A DNA stretch of 5,879 nt, taken from contig JAQSCR010000010.1 of assembly GCA_029945495.1 (NCBI GenBank), positions 1-5,879 of the forward strand. The letters run 5' to 3'. Position numbers and translations under genes: made by a program. Below are positions 1-5,839 of this stretch, piece by piece. Position 1 is the first letter of the stretch. Each line of letters opens with the position of its first letter. The notes under the pieces were generated by a model. It did no database searches. It was not told the DNA's origin and saw nothing but the letters and a program-made list of their open reading frames with translations. The stretch comes from Pseudolabrys sp. Lineage in GTDB: Bacteria > Pseudomonadota > Alphaproteobacteria > Rhizobiales > Xanthobacteraceae.

Positions 1-1059
1 GGCGGCAACGTAATCGCCGACAGTGAACGCCTTGCCACGTTCGGCCAGCGACATCAGGCCCGGGTCGATCTCGCCGCGGCGCTCCGGCGCGACCGCATCG
101 GCCAGCCCCGTCATCACCGGCCACCACATCGCGCGGATCATGGCCCCAGCGCGCCCGACCGGCGGATCGGCCTCCTCGACGATGGCGCCCTGCTCTTCCA
201 GCGCGCGCGCCACCTTGACGACCGCCGCTTCAATCTCGGGATCGAGATTATTCACATAGCCAAGCCGGAGCGACAGCGCGATGCGCAGCCCGCGTACACC
301 GCGCTGCAGATCGTCGGCAAAATCAGGCGCCGGTGTATTCCAGGCCGCCATGTCGCGCGAATCCGGCTGCGCGATCGCCGTCAGCGTATGCGCGGCATCG
401 CGGACGCAACGTGCGATCGGGCCCTGATGCGCCAGCACGTTGAGCAATGACGGCGGATATGTTGGCACCCGCCCGTAACTCGGCTTGAAACCGAACACGC
501 CCGTGAACGCCGCCGGAATGCGCAGCGAGCCGGCGCCGTCGGTGCCGAGGTGCAAGAGCCCCAAGCCGAGCAAGGCCGCGACTGCGCCGCCGCCGGTCGA
601 GCCGCCGGGCGTATGCTCGGGGTTCCACGGATTGCGGGTGATGCCAGTGAGCGGGCTGTGGCAGGCTCCGATCCAGCCATGCTCCGGCAGACAAGTCTTG
701 CCGAGGAACACCGCGCCTTGCTCGCGCAAGCGCGCGGGGGCCGGCGAATCGTCCTGCGCGGCTGCGGTGTCGCCGGCAAGCGAGCCGCGCCGGGTCGGAT
801 AACCTTTCAGCCAGATATTGTCCTTGACCGTCGCCGGCACCCCGTCGAGCGCGCCCAAAGTCGCGCCGTTGCGCCAGCGCGCTTCGGAGGCCCTAGCCTC
901 GGCCAGAACCTGGTCGGGCTTGAGCGGCATAAAGGCGTTGAACGCGGCGGCGCGCTCGATCCGGGCGAGACAATCGCGCGCCACCTCGACCGGCGACAGC
1001 GCGCCGCGCCGGTAGCATTCCGTCAAGGCTTCGACGCTAAGATCGGCGATAGAAGTCAT
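1..1059 (-). CDS. Amidase-signature family hydrolase, C-terminus cut off by the window edge
   Basis: Likely cytoplasmic amidase (EC 3.5.1.-) hydrolysing a carboxamide to the acid and ammonia; the substrate cannot be told from sequence. The visible 353 residues contain the Ser-cisSer-Lys triad: Lys79 in VPATVKDN, cis-Ser154 in the glycine-rich PGGSTGGG, and nucleophile Ser178 in GTDGAGSLRIPA. The spacings (75 and 24 residues) equal those of Lys142-Ser217-Ser241 in fatty acid amide hydrolase, so the core looks intact. The signature reads GGST and GAGS where many members have GGSS and GGGS. Family members are usually about 450-500 residues, so roughly 100-150 C-terminal residues lie left of position 1. 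The ATG at 1057-1059 is preceded by a G-rich AGGGGG Shine-Dalgarno at suitable distance. There is no signal peptide. The gene is divergent from the tRNA, with 94 bases between them. It does not show features specific to GatA, the glutamyl-tRNA amidotransferase subunit, but that paralogue belongs to the same family. Confidence 0.9.
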   Translation of the reverse strand, partial: MTSIADLSVEALTECYRRGALSPVEVARDCLARIERAAAFNAFMPLKPDQVLAEARASEARWRNGATLGALDGVPATVKDNIWLKGYPTRRGSLAGDTAAAQDDSPAPARLREQGAVFLGKTCLPEHGWIGACHSPLTGITRNPWNPEHTPGGSTGGGAVAALLGLGLLHLGTDGAGSLRIPAAFTGVFGFKPSYGRVPTYPPSLLNVLAHQGPIARCVRDAAHTLTAIAQPDSRDMAAWNTPAPDFADDLQRGVRGLRIALSLRLGYVNNLDPEIEAAVVKVARALEEQGAIVEEADPPVGRAGAMIRAMWWPVMTGLADAVAPERRGEIDPGLMSLAERGKAFTVGDYVAA

Positions 1060-1153
1060 CGGGCAGCCCCCTATCGGGCCAAGTTAACCGCGGTAAGCGG
1101 TCCGCGCACCTTCCCATCGTCGTCCGGTGCGGGTAAACCGAGGCGTCAAAGAC

Positions 1154-1230
<77 letters not shown>

Positions 1231-1259
1231 ACGCCTATCGATAGACGGCCGCAAGTCGA

Positions 1260-1290
1260 GCGGCGGGCGGCCGCGGCGACCGCCCGCCGC
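1260..1290. terminator. GC-rich hairpin between the tRNA and the PheC-like gene, possible bidirectional terminator
   Basis: A perfect 11-bp inverted repeat, GCGGCGGGCGG (1260-1270) and CCGCCCGCCGC (1280-1290), with a 9-base loop. It begins 29 bases after the tRNA and ends 6 bases from the stop codon of the minus-strand gene, the usual place for a terminator serving convergent transcripts. Neither flank has a T-run, so it is not a classical intrinsic terminator. It may instead be an mRNA 3'-end stabiliser or a Rho-dependent end. Confidence 0.4.
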
Positions 1291-1296
1291 AATCGG

Positions 1297-2118
1297 TCAG
1301 TTGAACCAGGCGCTGTAGATTTTCTTGTAGGCGCCGGTTTCGATGGCGATGTGCAGCCACTGATCGACGAAGGCCTTGAAGGCGAAATCGCGCTGCATCC
1401 AGTAGGCCTTTTCCGCGAAGTCGAACGGTCTGTCCGGATGCACGGCGCACAAAACGCCGGCGTGCAGTTTCTGCTGATACAAAGTCTCCGACGAATCCGT
1501 CATCATCAGGTCGGCTTTACCCTGCGCTATCTCGTCGAAGATGGTGACGTTGTCGGGATGCACCCGGATATTGGCGGTCTTGATGTTGGCGCGGGCGAAG
1601 CGCTCGTTGGTGCCGCCCGGATTGACCACAACGCGCGTCGTCGGCTTGTCGATGTCGGCGATAGTCTCGTATTTGCCCTTGTCGGTGCAGCGCGCGATCG
1701 GCGTCTTGCCCTCGCGCATGATCGGAATGGTGAACAGGCCTTTCTTCTGGCGGTCGAGCGTGATCGACACGCCGCCCATGGTGATGTCGAATTTATCGGC
1801 TTCGAAATCGGCCATCATCTTCGGCCACGCGGTCTGCACATATTCGACCTTGACGCCGAGCGCCTTGCCGAGCGCTTCCGCCATGTCGACGTCGAAGCCC
1901 TTGAAAGTCGAAGTCGCCTTGTCGAACGAGGTGAACGGCGCGTAGTCGCCGGTCATGCCGACGCGCAGGCTGCCGCGTTTGACGATCTCGTCGAGACGCG
2001 ACGGCGCCGCCGCCTGTTGCGCGTAAGCTACCGACGTCAGCAGAATGAAGCCAGCCAAAAGGCCCGCCGAGAGGCGGGCAATGGGGCCGGCGATAAGGCC
2101 GGCGGTCATGCGAGACAT
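1297..2118 (-). CDS. pheC: PheC-like periplasmic cyclohexadienyl dehydratase (solute-binding protein family 3 fold)
   Basis: A 273-residue exported protein with a family 3 solute-binding fold. It closely resembles Pseudomonas aeruginosa cyclohexadienyl dehydratase, which converts prephenate to phenylpyruvate and arogenate to phenylalanine in the periplasm. Residues 1-33 form a signal peptide with a hydrophobic core and an AYA|QQ cleavage site. Blocks shared with PheC, compared from memory, are TGDYAPF (56-62), GFDVDMA (74-80), GKTPI (137-141), NPGGTNERFARAN (167-179), VHPDNVTIF (186-194), KADLMMTD (201-208), PFDFAEKAY (231-239) and VDQWLHIA (251-258). Glu211 matches the proposed general acid (Glu173 of the mature enzyme); Trp98, Lys138 and Asn167 match other active-site residues, which favours an enzyme over a pure binding protein. 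The start at 2118 is set by GGAGG at 2127-2131 and the signal peptide; the frame stays open upstream to 2361 without signals. No ABC permease or ATPase gene adjoins it. An amino acid-binding protein remains possible. Confidence 0.75.
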   Translation of the reverse strand: MSRMTAGLIAGPIARLSAGLLAGFILLTSVAYAQQAAAPSRLDEIVKRGSLRVGMTGDYAPFTSFDKATSTFKGFDVDMAEALGKALGVKVEYVQTAWPKMMADFEADKFDITMGGVSITLDRQKKGLFTIPIMREGKTPIARCTDKGKYETIADIDKPTTRVVVNPGGTNERFARANIKTANIRVHPDNVTIFDEIAQGKADLMMTDSSETLYQQKLHAGVLCAVHPDRPFDFAEKAYWMQRDFAFKAFVDQWLHIAIETGAYKKIYSAWFN

Positions 2119-2126
2119 TGTCGTTT

Positions 2127-2131
2127 CCTCC
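2127..2131 (-). promoter_or_regulatory. Ribosome binding site deciding the pheC start
   Basis: GGAGG on the minus strand, 8 bases before the ATG at 2116-2118. It selects this start over in-frame upstream codons, which would add a non-signal N-terminus of about 80 residues. The next ATG inside the gene (2107-2109) is less well spaced. Confidence 0.8.
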
Positions 2132-2188
2132 AGATTTTTTCTGTTGAACCGCGCCCGATTGCCCCGTCGCGCCCGCGCGCCAGGCCGG

Positions 2189-2197
2189 ATAATAGCA
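2189..2197 (-). promoter_or_regulatory. Candidate extended -10 promoter of the pheC-like gene
   Basis: The minus strand reads TGCTATTAT, a TGn extension followed by the -10-like hexamer TATTAT (2194 down to 2189), standing out in very GC-rich surroundings. No -35 is recognisable at 16-18 bases, as can be the case for extended -10 promoters. Transcription would begin near 2182, giving a leader of about 64 bases. An exact TTGACA lies further upstream (2279 down to 2274) but lacks a partner -10. Confidence 0.35.
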
Positions 2198-2289
2198 GCG
2201 GCGCCCGCCGCCGCATATCGGCGCGCTTTTGCCGCCGGCGATCGGCTCAACGGGGCGCAACCGTCCCGCTCTTTGTCAAAAACCCGATT

Positions 2290-2376
2290 TTTGTGCGGAT
2301 TTGGCACACCCCGTCCGCTTAACCAGCCAGTTAGGAAACCTAAATTTAACAAGTTTGGCACACTGATATCCTTAGG
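2290..2376. promoter_or_regulatory. AT-rich divergent control region with repeated TTTGGCACAC and small palindromes
   Basis: This patch lies in the 298-base gap between two divergent genes. It contains two exact copies of TTTGGCACAC in the same orientation (2300-2309 and 2354-2363), 54 bases apart, close to five helical turns. It also holds the inverted repeat TTAGG-AAA-CCTAA (2331-2343), the palindrome TAAATTTA (2341-2348) and TCCTTAGGA (2369-2377). A weak plus-strand promoter, TTAACC (2319-2324), 16 bases, TAAATT (2341-2346), could serve the receiver-EAL gene. The TGGCAC cores resemble a sigma-54 -24 element, but no TTGC follows at the right spacing. Function is inferred from position and composition only. 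Confidence 0.35.
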
Positions 2377-2416
2377 ACACGCGTAGCGTCCCCGTCACCA
2401 GCGCGCTCGAGATTGC

Positions 2417-3661
2417 ATGGCCGAGACGCCCGAACCAACGCCGATCGAGACCGCAGTCGCCTCGCCGCCTTTGGCGCCGGCCACGGCTCCGCTCTGCTAT
2501 GTGGTCGACGACGACGCCAGCATCCGCCACTTCCTGTCGCTGGTGCTGCACGGCGCCGGCATCGACACCATGGAATTCCCCGACGGCAGCGGCCTGCGCA
2601 CGGCGATCGAACGCCGCATACCCGATCTGGTCTTCCTCAACATCTCGCTTGAAGCCGCCGACTCGATCGAGTCGGTGATCGCACTCGGCAAAGCCGCCTT
2701 TCAAGGCCATGTGCAGCTGACCAGCATGCGCGGCGCGGCGGTTCTCGATCACGTCAAGAACATCGGCTTGCAGAACAAGCTCAACATGCTGCCGGTGCTC
2801 AAGAAGCCGTTCGAGACCGACGCCATCGTCAAGATTCTGCGCGATCTCAATCTCGGCACGCCGGCGGCGGCCGCCTCCCGCATCGACCTCAATGAGGCCA
2901 TCAACAACGGCTGGATCGAATTCTGGTATCAACCCAAGATCGATCTTCGCAAAAAACAGCTGGCCGGCGCCGAAGCCTATGCGCGCGCGCGCCATCCGAT
3001 GCACGGCGTCGCTTTGCCGGGCGCTTTCATGCCGGATGCGAGCGAATCCAGCGTCATCACGCTCTCCGAGATGGCGCTGACCAGCGCGCTCAAGGCCGGC
3101 CTGACGTTCTCGAAGCTCGGGCTCAATCTGCGCCTGACGGTCAACATTCCGGTCAATGCGCTGGAGAAGATGCGCGTCGAGGACATCGTCCGCAGCCACC
3201 AGCCGCAAGCGTCCAAATGGGCGGGCCTGATCATCGACGTGCCGGAAGAGCAGATCGTCACCGATCTGGCGCTCGCCGGCGAACTTGCCACCCGCCTCGA
3301 GCGCTGCAACGTCCGTCTGGCGATCGACGATTTCGGCCGCGGCATGTCCTCGCTCGCCCGCCTCGGCGAAATGCCCTTCGCCGAGCTCAAGCTCGACCGC
3401 TCCTTCGTCGCCGACTGCGGCTCCGACCGGGTCAACGCACCGCTGTGCAAGACGGTGATCGACCTCGCCCACAATTACGGGCGCGTCGCCGTCGCCATGG
3501 GCATCGAGAAAGCCGCCGACGCGATGGCGCTGGTCAGCATGGGCTGCGATTACGGCCAGGGCTTCCTGTTGGGCCAGCCGATGCCGGAAGAACGCTTCAT
3601 TTCGCTGTTGCGCCAGCGCGCCGGCGCCAACGGCCGCACGCTGACCCCCGCCGGCAAATAG
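2417..3661 (+). CDS. Receiver-EAL two-domain signalling protein with degenerate active sites
   Basis: A 414-residue cytoplasmic protein with a response-regulator receiver domain (about 25-146) and an EAL domain (about 155-400), the family that hydrolyses cyclic di-GMP. In the receiver, the acidic pocket (DDD, 31-33), Thr102 and Lys130 of KKPF are present, but the phospho-acceptor position in PDLVFLNISL is Asn75. In the EAL domain the motif reads EAY (186-188). Asn243, Asp304-Asp305 (DDFG), Lys325, Glu364 and Gln381 are kept. The metal-ligand glutamate of the LEITE motif is Asp274, and the first glutamate of EGVE, the proposed catalytic base (Glu352 of RocR), is Met361. I infer a phosphorylation-independent protein with little or no phosphodiesterase activity, perhaps a c-di-GMP or protein-binding effector. 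ATG 2417 is the first start after an in-frame stop at 2384; its Shine-Dalgarno is weak (GAGA only). There is no signal peptide, membrane segment or partner kinase nearby. Confidence 0.9.
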   Translation: MAETPEPTPIETAVASPPLAPATAPLCYVVDDDASIRHFLSLVLHGAGIDTMEFPDGSGLRTAIERRIPDLVFLNISLEAADSIESVIALGKAAFQGHVQLTSMRGAAVLDHVKNIGLQNKLNMLPVLKKPFETDAIVKILRDLNLGTPAAAASRIDLNEAINNGWIEFWYQPKIDLRKKQLAGAEAYARARHPMHGVALPGAFMPDASESSVITLSEMALTSALKAGLTFSKLGLNLRLTVNIPVNALEKMRVEDIVRSHQPQASKWAGLIIDVPEEQIVTDLALAGELATRLERCNVRLAIDDFGRGMSSLARLGEMPFAELKLDRSFVADCGSDRVNAPLCKTVIDLAHNYGRVAVAMGIEKAADAMALVSMGCDYGQGFLLGQPMPEERFISLLRQRAGANGRTLTPAGK

Positions 3662-3687
3662 ACCTTTCCGCTTGCAGGCCTGGCGCG

Positions 3688-3706
3688 GCCGGCAGGTCCC
3701 GCCGGC
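3688..3706. terminator. Weak hairpin in the convergent gap after the receiver-EAL gene
   Basis: GCCGGC (3688-3693) and GCCGGC (3701-3706) can pair as a 6-bp stem with a 7-base loop. The site is in the 52-base gap between two convergent stop codons, where a shared terminator is expected. There is no T-run on either side and the region is GC-rich, so the pairing may be incidental. Confidence 0.25.
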
Positions 3707-3713
3707 GCAACGA

Positions 3714-4019
3714 TCAATGCGTCCAGGCGTCGCGGCGCTTGAAGGCAAAATTGTCCGAATAGGACATGACGCGCCGAGCTTGCGGCTTGGCCTCGAACGC
3801 CTGATAGGCGATGCCGTGCCGCTCGCAATAGGCCACCGCCTCGGCCTGCGTTTCGAACCGTAGCCGCAGTTGCTGGCGCATGTCGCCGGAGGATGTCCAG
3901 CCCATCAGCGGTTCGACCTGGCGCGGCTCCTCGAGGTCGAATTCCACCACCCAGCGCTTGGTGTTGGCCTGGCCCGACTGCATCGCCGTCTTGGCGGGCT
4001 TGTAGATGCGCGCGGTCAT
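3714..4019 (-). CDS. NDUFS4-like accessory subunit of respiratory complex I (ETC complex I subunit conserved region)
   Basis: A 101-residue protein of the NDUFS4 (18-kDa, AQDQ) family, found in mitochondria and alphaproteobacteria. In complex I (NADH:ubiquinone oxidoreductase) this subunit sits on the matrix- or cytoplasm-facing peripheral arm and supports assembly and stability around the NADH-oxidising module; it carries no cofactor. Visible family features are the start MTARIYKPAKTAMQSG, the KRWVVEFD strand (21-28), the GWTSSGD block (40-46), LRLRF (51-55), an AVAYCERHGI helix (61-70) and the C-terminal SYSDNFAF block (86-93) ending in WTH. The length is normal for bacterial members. ATG 4017-4019 follows AGAAGGG (4026-4032) at good spacing. 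It has its own promoter and stands alone, away from any nuo cluster, as is usual for this gene in these bacteria. It converges with the receiver-EAL gene. Confidence 0.92.
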   Translation of the reverse strand: MTARIYKPAKTAMQSGQANTKRWVVEFDLEEPRQVEPLMGWTSSGDMRQQLRLRFETQAEAVAYCERHGIAYQAFEAKPQARRVMSYSDNFAFKRRDAWTH

Positions 4020-4072
4020 GAAGAACCCTTCTCGAGCTGCTGCCGAAATCTGCCCGTATGAGACGTCTGCTT

Positions 4073-4101
4073 CGTATAAATCGGAAGCGGCAGACTGGCA
4101 A
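4073..4101 (-). promoter_or_regulatory. Candidate sigma-70-type promoter of the NDUFS4-like gene
   Basis: On the minus strand, TTGCCA (4101 down to 4096) and TATACG (4078 down to 4073) are separated by exactly 17 bases, close to the housekeeping consensus. The start point would be near 4066, giving a leader of about 46 bases. The -10 lies in the loop of an inverted repeat, GCTTC (4069-4073) with GAAGC (4084-4088), inside outer arms GTCTGC (4065-4070) and GCAGAC (4090-4095). The palindrome AGACGTCT (4061-4068) overlaps the predicted start point. Confidence 0.5.
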
Positions 4102-4104
4102 TGC

Positions 4105-4129
4105 GTCCTGGTCCCGTTGCTACCAGGAC
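4105..4129. promoter_or_regulatory. 8-bp dyad just upstream of the NDUFS4-like promoter
   Basis: GTCCTGGT (4105-4112) and ACCAGGAC (4122-4129) form a perfect 8-bp inverted repeat around a 9-base centre. It ends 3 bases from the -35 hexamer, centred about 51 bases upstream of the inferred transcription start, a position suited to an activator or repressor. No T-run follows on either strand, so a terminator is unlikely. The cognate regulator is unknown. Confidence 0.4.
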
Positions 4130-4180
4130 ATTCCCGTCGCCATGAAGGCTATTGCGCTGCCGTCAAAGCAAGGCGATCAG

Positions 4181-4217
4181 ACAAAAAGAAGCCCCCGGCA
4201 GTTTCCCGCCGGGGGCT
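4181..4217 (-). terminator. Rho-independent terminator of the porin gene
   Basis: AGCCCCCGGC (4190-4199) and GCCGGGGGCT (4208-4217) form a perfect 10-bp, nearly all-GC stem with an 8-base loop. Read on the minus strand it is followed by TTCTTTTTGT, including five consecutive Ts. It begins 29 bases past the porin stop codon. This is a textbook intrinsic terminator and fits a strongly transcribed single-gene unit. It also insulates the downstream NDUFS4-like promoter. Confidence 0.88.
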
Positions 4218-4246
4218 CCAAACTAGCTAACCTTGATCAGACGAGA

Positions 4247-5623
4247 TCAGGGATAGAAGTTACGCTGCGCGCGGAACATGCCGGCCCAGAAGCCCTTGTC
4301 CTGGAACGTGCCGTACGTGGCAGTGGTCGAACCAGCGAACGCGGTCTGAACCTTCGAGTACACAACATCGACGCTCAGGTCGAGGTTGGTAACCGGGGTC
4401 CAAACAGTGCGCGAACCGATCTGGTAAGCGCTGAAGTTCGCACTGCCGGCGGTGCCGGCACCAGCAACCACGGCGAGAGCCGCGCTGGCGGCATCGCTGT
4501 AACGGAGCCGACCATAGCCACCGTACAGCGACGTGCGGAGGTTCGACACCCAGTAGTGCTCGAAGCCACCAGTGAAGTGGTAGCCGGTCGACAGTTCCAT
4601 CGCAGTAGTACCAGCCGCACCCGTGAACACGGCGTCAAACACCGGGCCGAGAGCAGTGTTGGTCGCTGCCACGAAACCGGTCGTCAGCGCGAACGCACCG
4701 ATACCACCCGCGCCGGACTGGCTGAACAGGTAGTTAGTGGCGCCCTTGGCGTAAGTGCCCTGCATGACGATGTTGTCACCCTTGCCGAGCATCGGAAGGT
4801 TGATCTTCAGACCGCCGCCGAAGGCATAGCCCGTGGCGTTGGCAGTCGTGTTGGTCGCGAGGGTGTTGACGCCGTACACATCATGGATTGCACCCATGAT
4901 CTGCGCGCTGCCCCAAGCCTGGTCGATGCGGAGGTTGGCGACAACATCCGGCCAACGACGGCCGCCGTAAGTCGCCGTGTTGCCAGCGACCGCGTTGGCA
5001 ATCGCCGAACGACGCACGGTCGGATCTTCCGCCGCGATCGAAGCCGACAGACCGTTTCCGAGCTGCGCGGTATAGCCGAACACGCCGATGCCGCCGCCGG
5101 CCTGAGCCGAGGTGATATACGGGGTGAAGTTCGAGTAGCCCTGGCCGTCGAACTCGAAGAACGATGCAGTCGAACCGGCGGTGAAGCCGGCGAACTGGAT
5201 GAACGCGAAGTTCGAGAACGGGGTCGAGTACGGGGTGCCACCGACGGCGCCGCCGTTGGTCTGCATCGCCGCGATGATCGCATACGAGCGCAAGGTGCCG
5301 TATTCGGTCTGCGAACGCGCATCCAGCGTGAAGCCGGCGCGGGTACGCATCGTCTGGAAGTCACGAGCCGGCGTGTCGAAGTTCTGCGAACGATACGGGT
5401 TGAACGAACCACCCGCGTTGAAGTTGATTTCGGCGCGCACGAAGCCGCCGACCTTAAGGCAGGTATCGGTGCCCGGGATGTAATAGAAACCCGCACCGTA
5501 CAAGCTACAAATCTTCACGTACTGGACCGGCTTGGCCTTGACGGGAAGATCGGCAGCCTGGGCGCCAGTCATCGCAACGAGACCCGCTGCGGTGCCGAGC
5601 AAAAGGCTTTTCACCATCTTCAT
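4247..5623 (-). CDS. Hyphomicrobiales outer-membrane porin (Porin_2 family)
   Basis: A 458-residue general porin forming a beta-barrel channel in the outer membrane for small hydrophilic solutes, probably trimeric as in relatives. Residues 1-23 (MKMVKSLLLGTAAGLVAMTG plus AQA) form a signal peptide cleaved before ADLPVKAKP. The mature N-terminus has the family hallmark with Cys39 and Cys55 in YVKICSLYGAGFYYIPGTD-TC, then KVGGFVRAEINF, the first barrel strand. Alternating aromatic and glycine-rich strands follow (for example FAFIQFAGFTAG, 139-150; TGYHFTGGFEHYWV, 346-359; SLYGGYGRLRY, 365-375), and the chain ends in RNFYP. Length is normal for the family. ATG 5621-5623 is chosen because GGAGG (5630-5634) lies 6 bases upstream and the signal peptide begins there; the frame remains open to 5800 without signals. 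It is monocistronic with a strong terminator. Relatives often occur in several paralogous copies. The exact substrate range cannot be read from sequence. Confidence 0.95.
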   Translation of the reverse strand: MKMVKSLLLGTAAGLVAMTGAQAADLPVKAKPVQYVKICSLYGAGFYYIPGTDTCLKVGGFVRAEINFNAGGSFNPYRSQNFDTPARDFQTMRTRAGFTLDARSQTEYGTLRSYAIIAAMQTNGGAVGGTPYSTPFSNFAFIQFAGFTAGSTASFFEFDGQGYSNFTPYITSAQAGGGIGVFGYTAQLGNGLSASIAAEDPTVRRSAIANAVAGNTATYGGRRWPDVVANLRIDQAWGSAQIMGAIHDVYGVNTLATNTTANATGYAFGGGLKINLPMLGKGDNIVMQGTYAKGATNYLFSQSGAGGIGAFALTTGFVAATNTALGPVFDAVFTGAAGTTAMELSTGYHFTGGFEHYWVSNLRTSLYGGYGRLRYSDAASAALAVVAGAGTAGSANFSAYQIGSRTVWTPVTNLDLSVDVVYSKVQTAFAGSTTATYGTFQDKGFWAGMFRAQRNFYP

Positions 5624-5629
5624 CTTGAA

Positions 5630-5634
5630 CCTCC
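5630..5634 (-). promoter_or_regulatory. Ribosome binding site deciding the porin start
   Basis: GGAGG on the minus strand, 6 bases before ATG 5623 and 12 before the next in-frame ATG at 5617, so the first is preferred. Immediately upstream is the AT-rich dyad AAACA-T-TGTTT (5636-5646), which should keep the site unstructured or could bind a regulator. Confidence 0.8.
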
Positions 5635-5714
5635 AAAACATTGTTTCTTGTGAGAGGGTTCCGTATCCGCCCAGTGCGACAGCACCGATGGAACTTCCCC
5701 TTGCTCCCCGCACC

Positions 5715-5734
5715 CCGGAAAACGTTTCCGGAAA
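5715..5734. promoter_or_regulatory. Overlapping palindromes upstream of the porin gene
   Basis: CCGGAAAACGTTTCCGG (5715-5731) is a perfect 7-bp inverted repeat around ACG. It overlaps the 10-bp perfect palindrome TTTCCGGAAA (5725-5734), giving three alternating half-sites about 92-112 bases upstream of the porin start. The layout suits a dimeric DNA-binding regulator or, if transcribed, a leader hairpin. No known operator consensus is recognised. Confidence 0.4.
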
Positions 5735-5772
5735 GCCACGACACGGGGATGCCCCCTTCCGTCGCAATCCGG

Positions 5773-5800
5773 ACATTAGCGAAAGGTCCCTAGGGCGCAA
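5773..5800 (-). promoter_or_regulatory. Weak candidate promoter for the porin gene
   Basis: On the minus strand TTGCGC (5800 down to 5795) and TAATGT (5778 down to 5773) are 16 bases apart. The match to consensus is partial. If used, the leader would be about 140 bases and would contain the overlapping palindromes at 5715-5734. No better pair was found closer to the gene. Confidence 0.2.
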
Positions 5801-5805
5801 TGAAG

Positions 5806-5839
5806 AAGCGCCTCCCCCACAGGCTCAGGGGTCGCTTTT
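5806..5839. terminator. Imperfect hairpin near the right edge, possible terminator of a neighbouring gene
   Basis: AAGCG (5806-5810) pairs with CGCTT (5833-5837), and a C-run at 5814-5818 pairs with GGGG (5828-5831), with a small internal asymmetry and a loop of about 10 bases. TTTT ends the plus-strand reading; CTTCTTCATT follows the minus-strand reading. It could end a minus-strand gene beyond the window. The remaining 40 bases hold no gene. Confidence 0.3.

Noticed and set aside
1351..2322. A 323-codon plus-strand open frame opposite pheC
   Set aside because: It has no recognisable domain and a skewed composition; the minus strand encodes a conserved exported protein across the same bases.
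2119..2361. An N-terminal extension of the PheC-like protein up to 2361
   Set aside because: The GGAGG site and signal peptide start at 2118; the upstream reading is Arg/Ala-rich and includes the probable promoter.
2354..2372. A sigma-54 promoter at TTTGGCACACTGATATCC
   Set aside because: The TGGCAC half is present but the required GC of the -12 element is absent at the correct spacing (TATC in place of TTGC), and the second TGGCAC copy also lacks it.
2372..3748. A 458-codon minus-strand open frame opposite the receiver-EAL gene
   Set aside because: It is the complement of a gene with recognisable receiver and EAL motifs, rich in Arg, Asp, Gln and His as expected for antisense of GC-rich coding DNA, with no start signals.
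4058..5653. A 531-codon plus-strand open frame opposite the porin
   Set aside because: It is antisense to a clear porin. Its protein is a low-complexity run of Arg, Glu, Ala and Val with no recognisable domain, and it runs through the porin's terminator; it results from the codon bias of the real gene.
5624..5800. An N-terminal extension of the porin, since the frame is open to 5800
   Set aside because: The signal peptide and the GGAGG site place the start at 5623; upstream codons have no ribosome site and encode no export signal.
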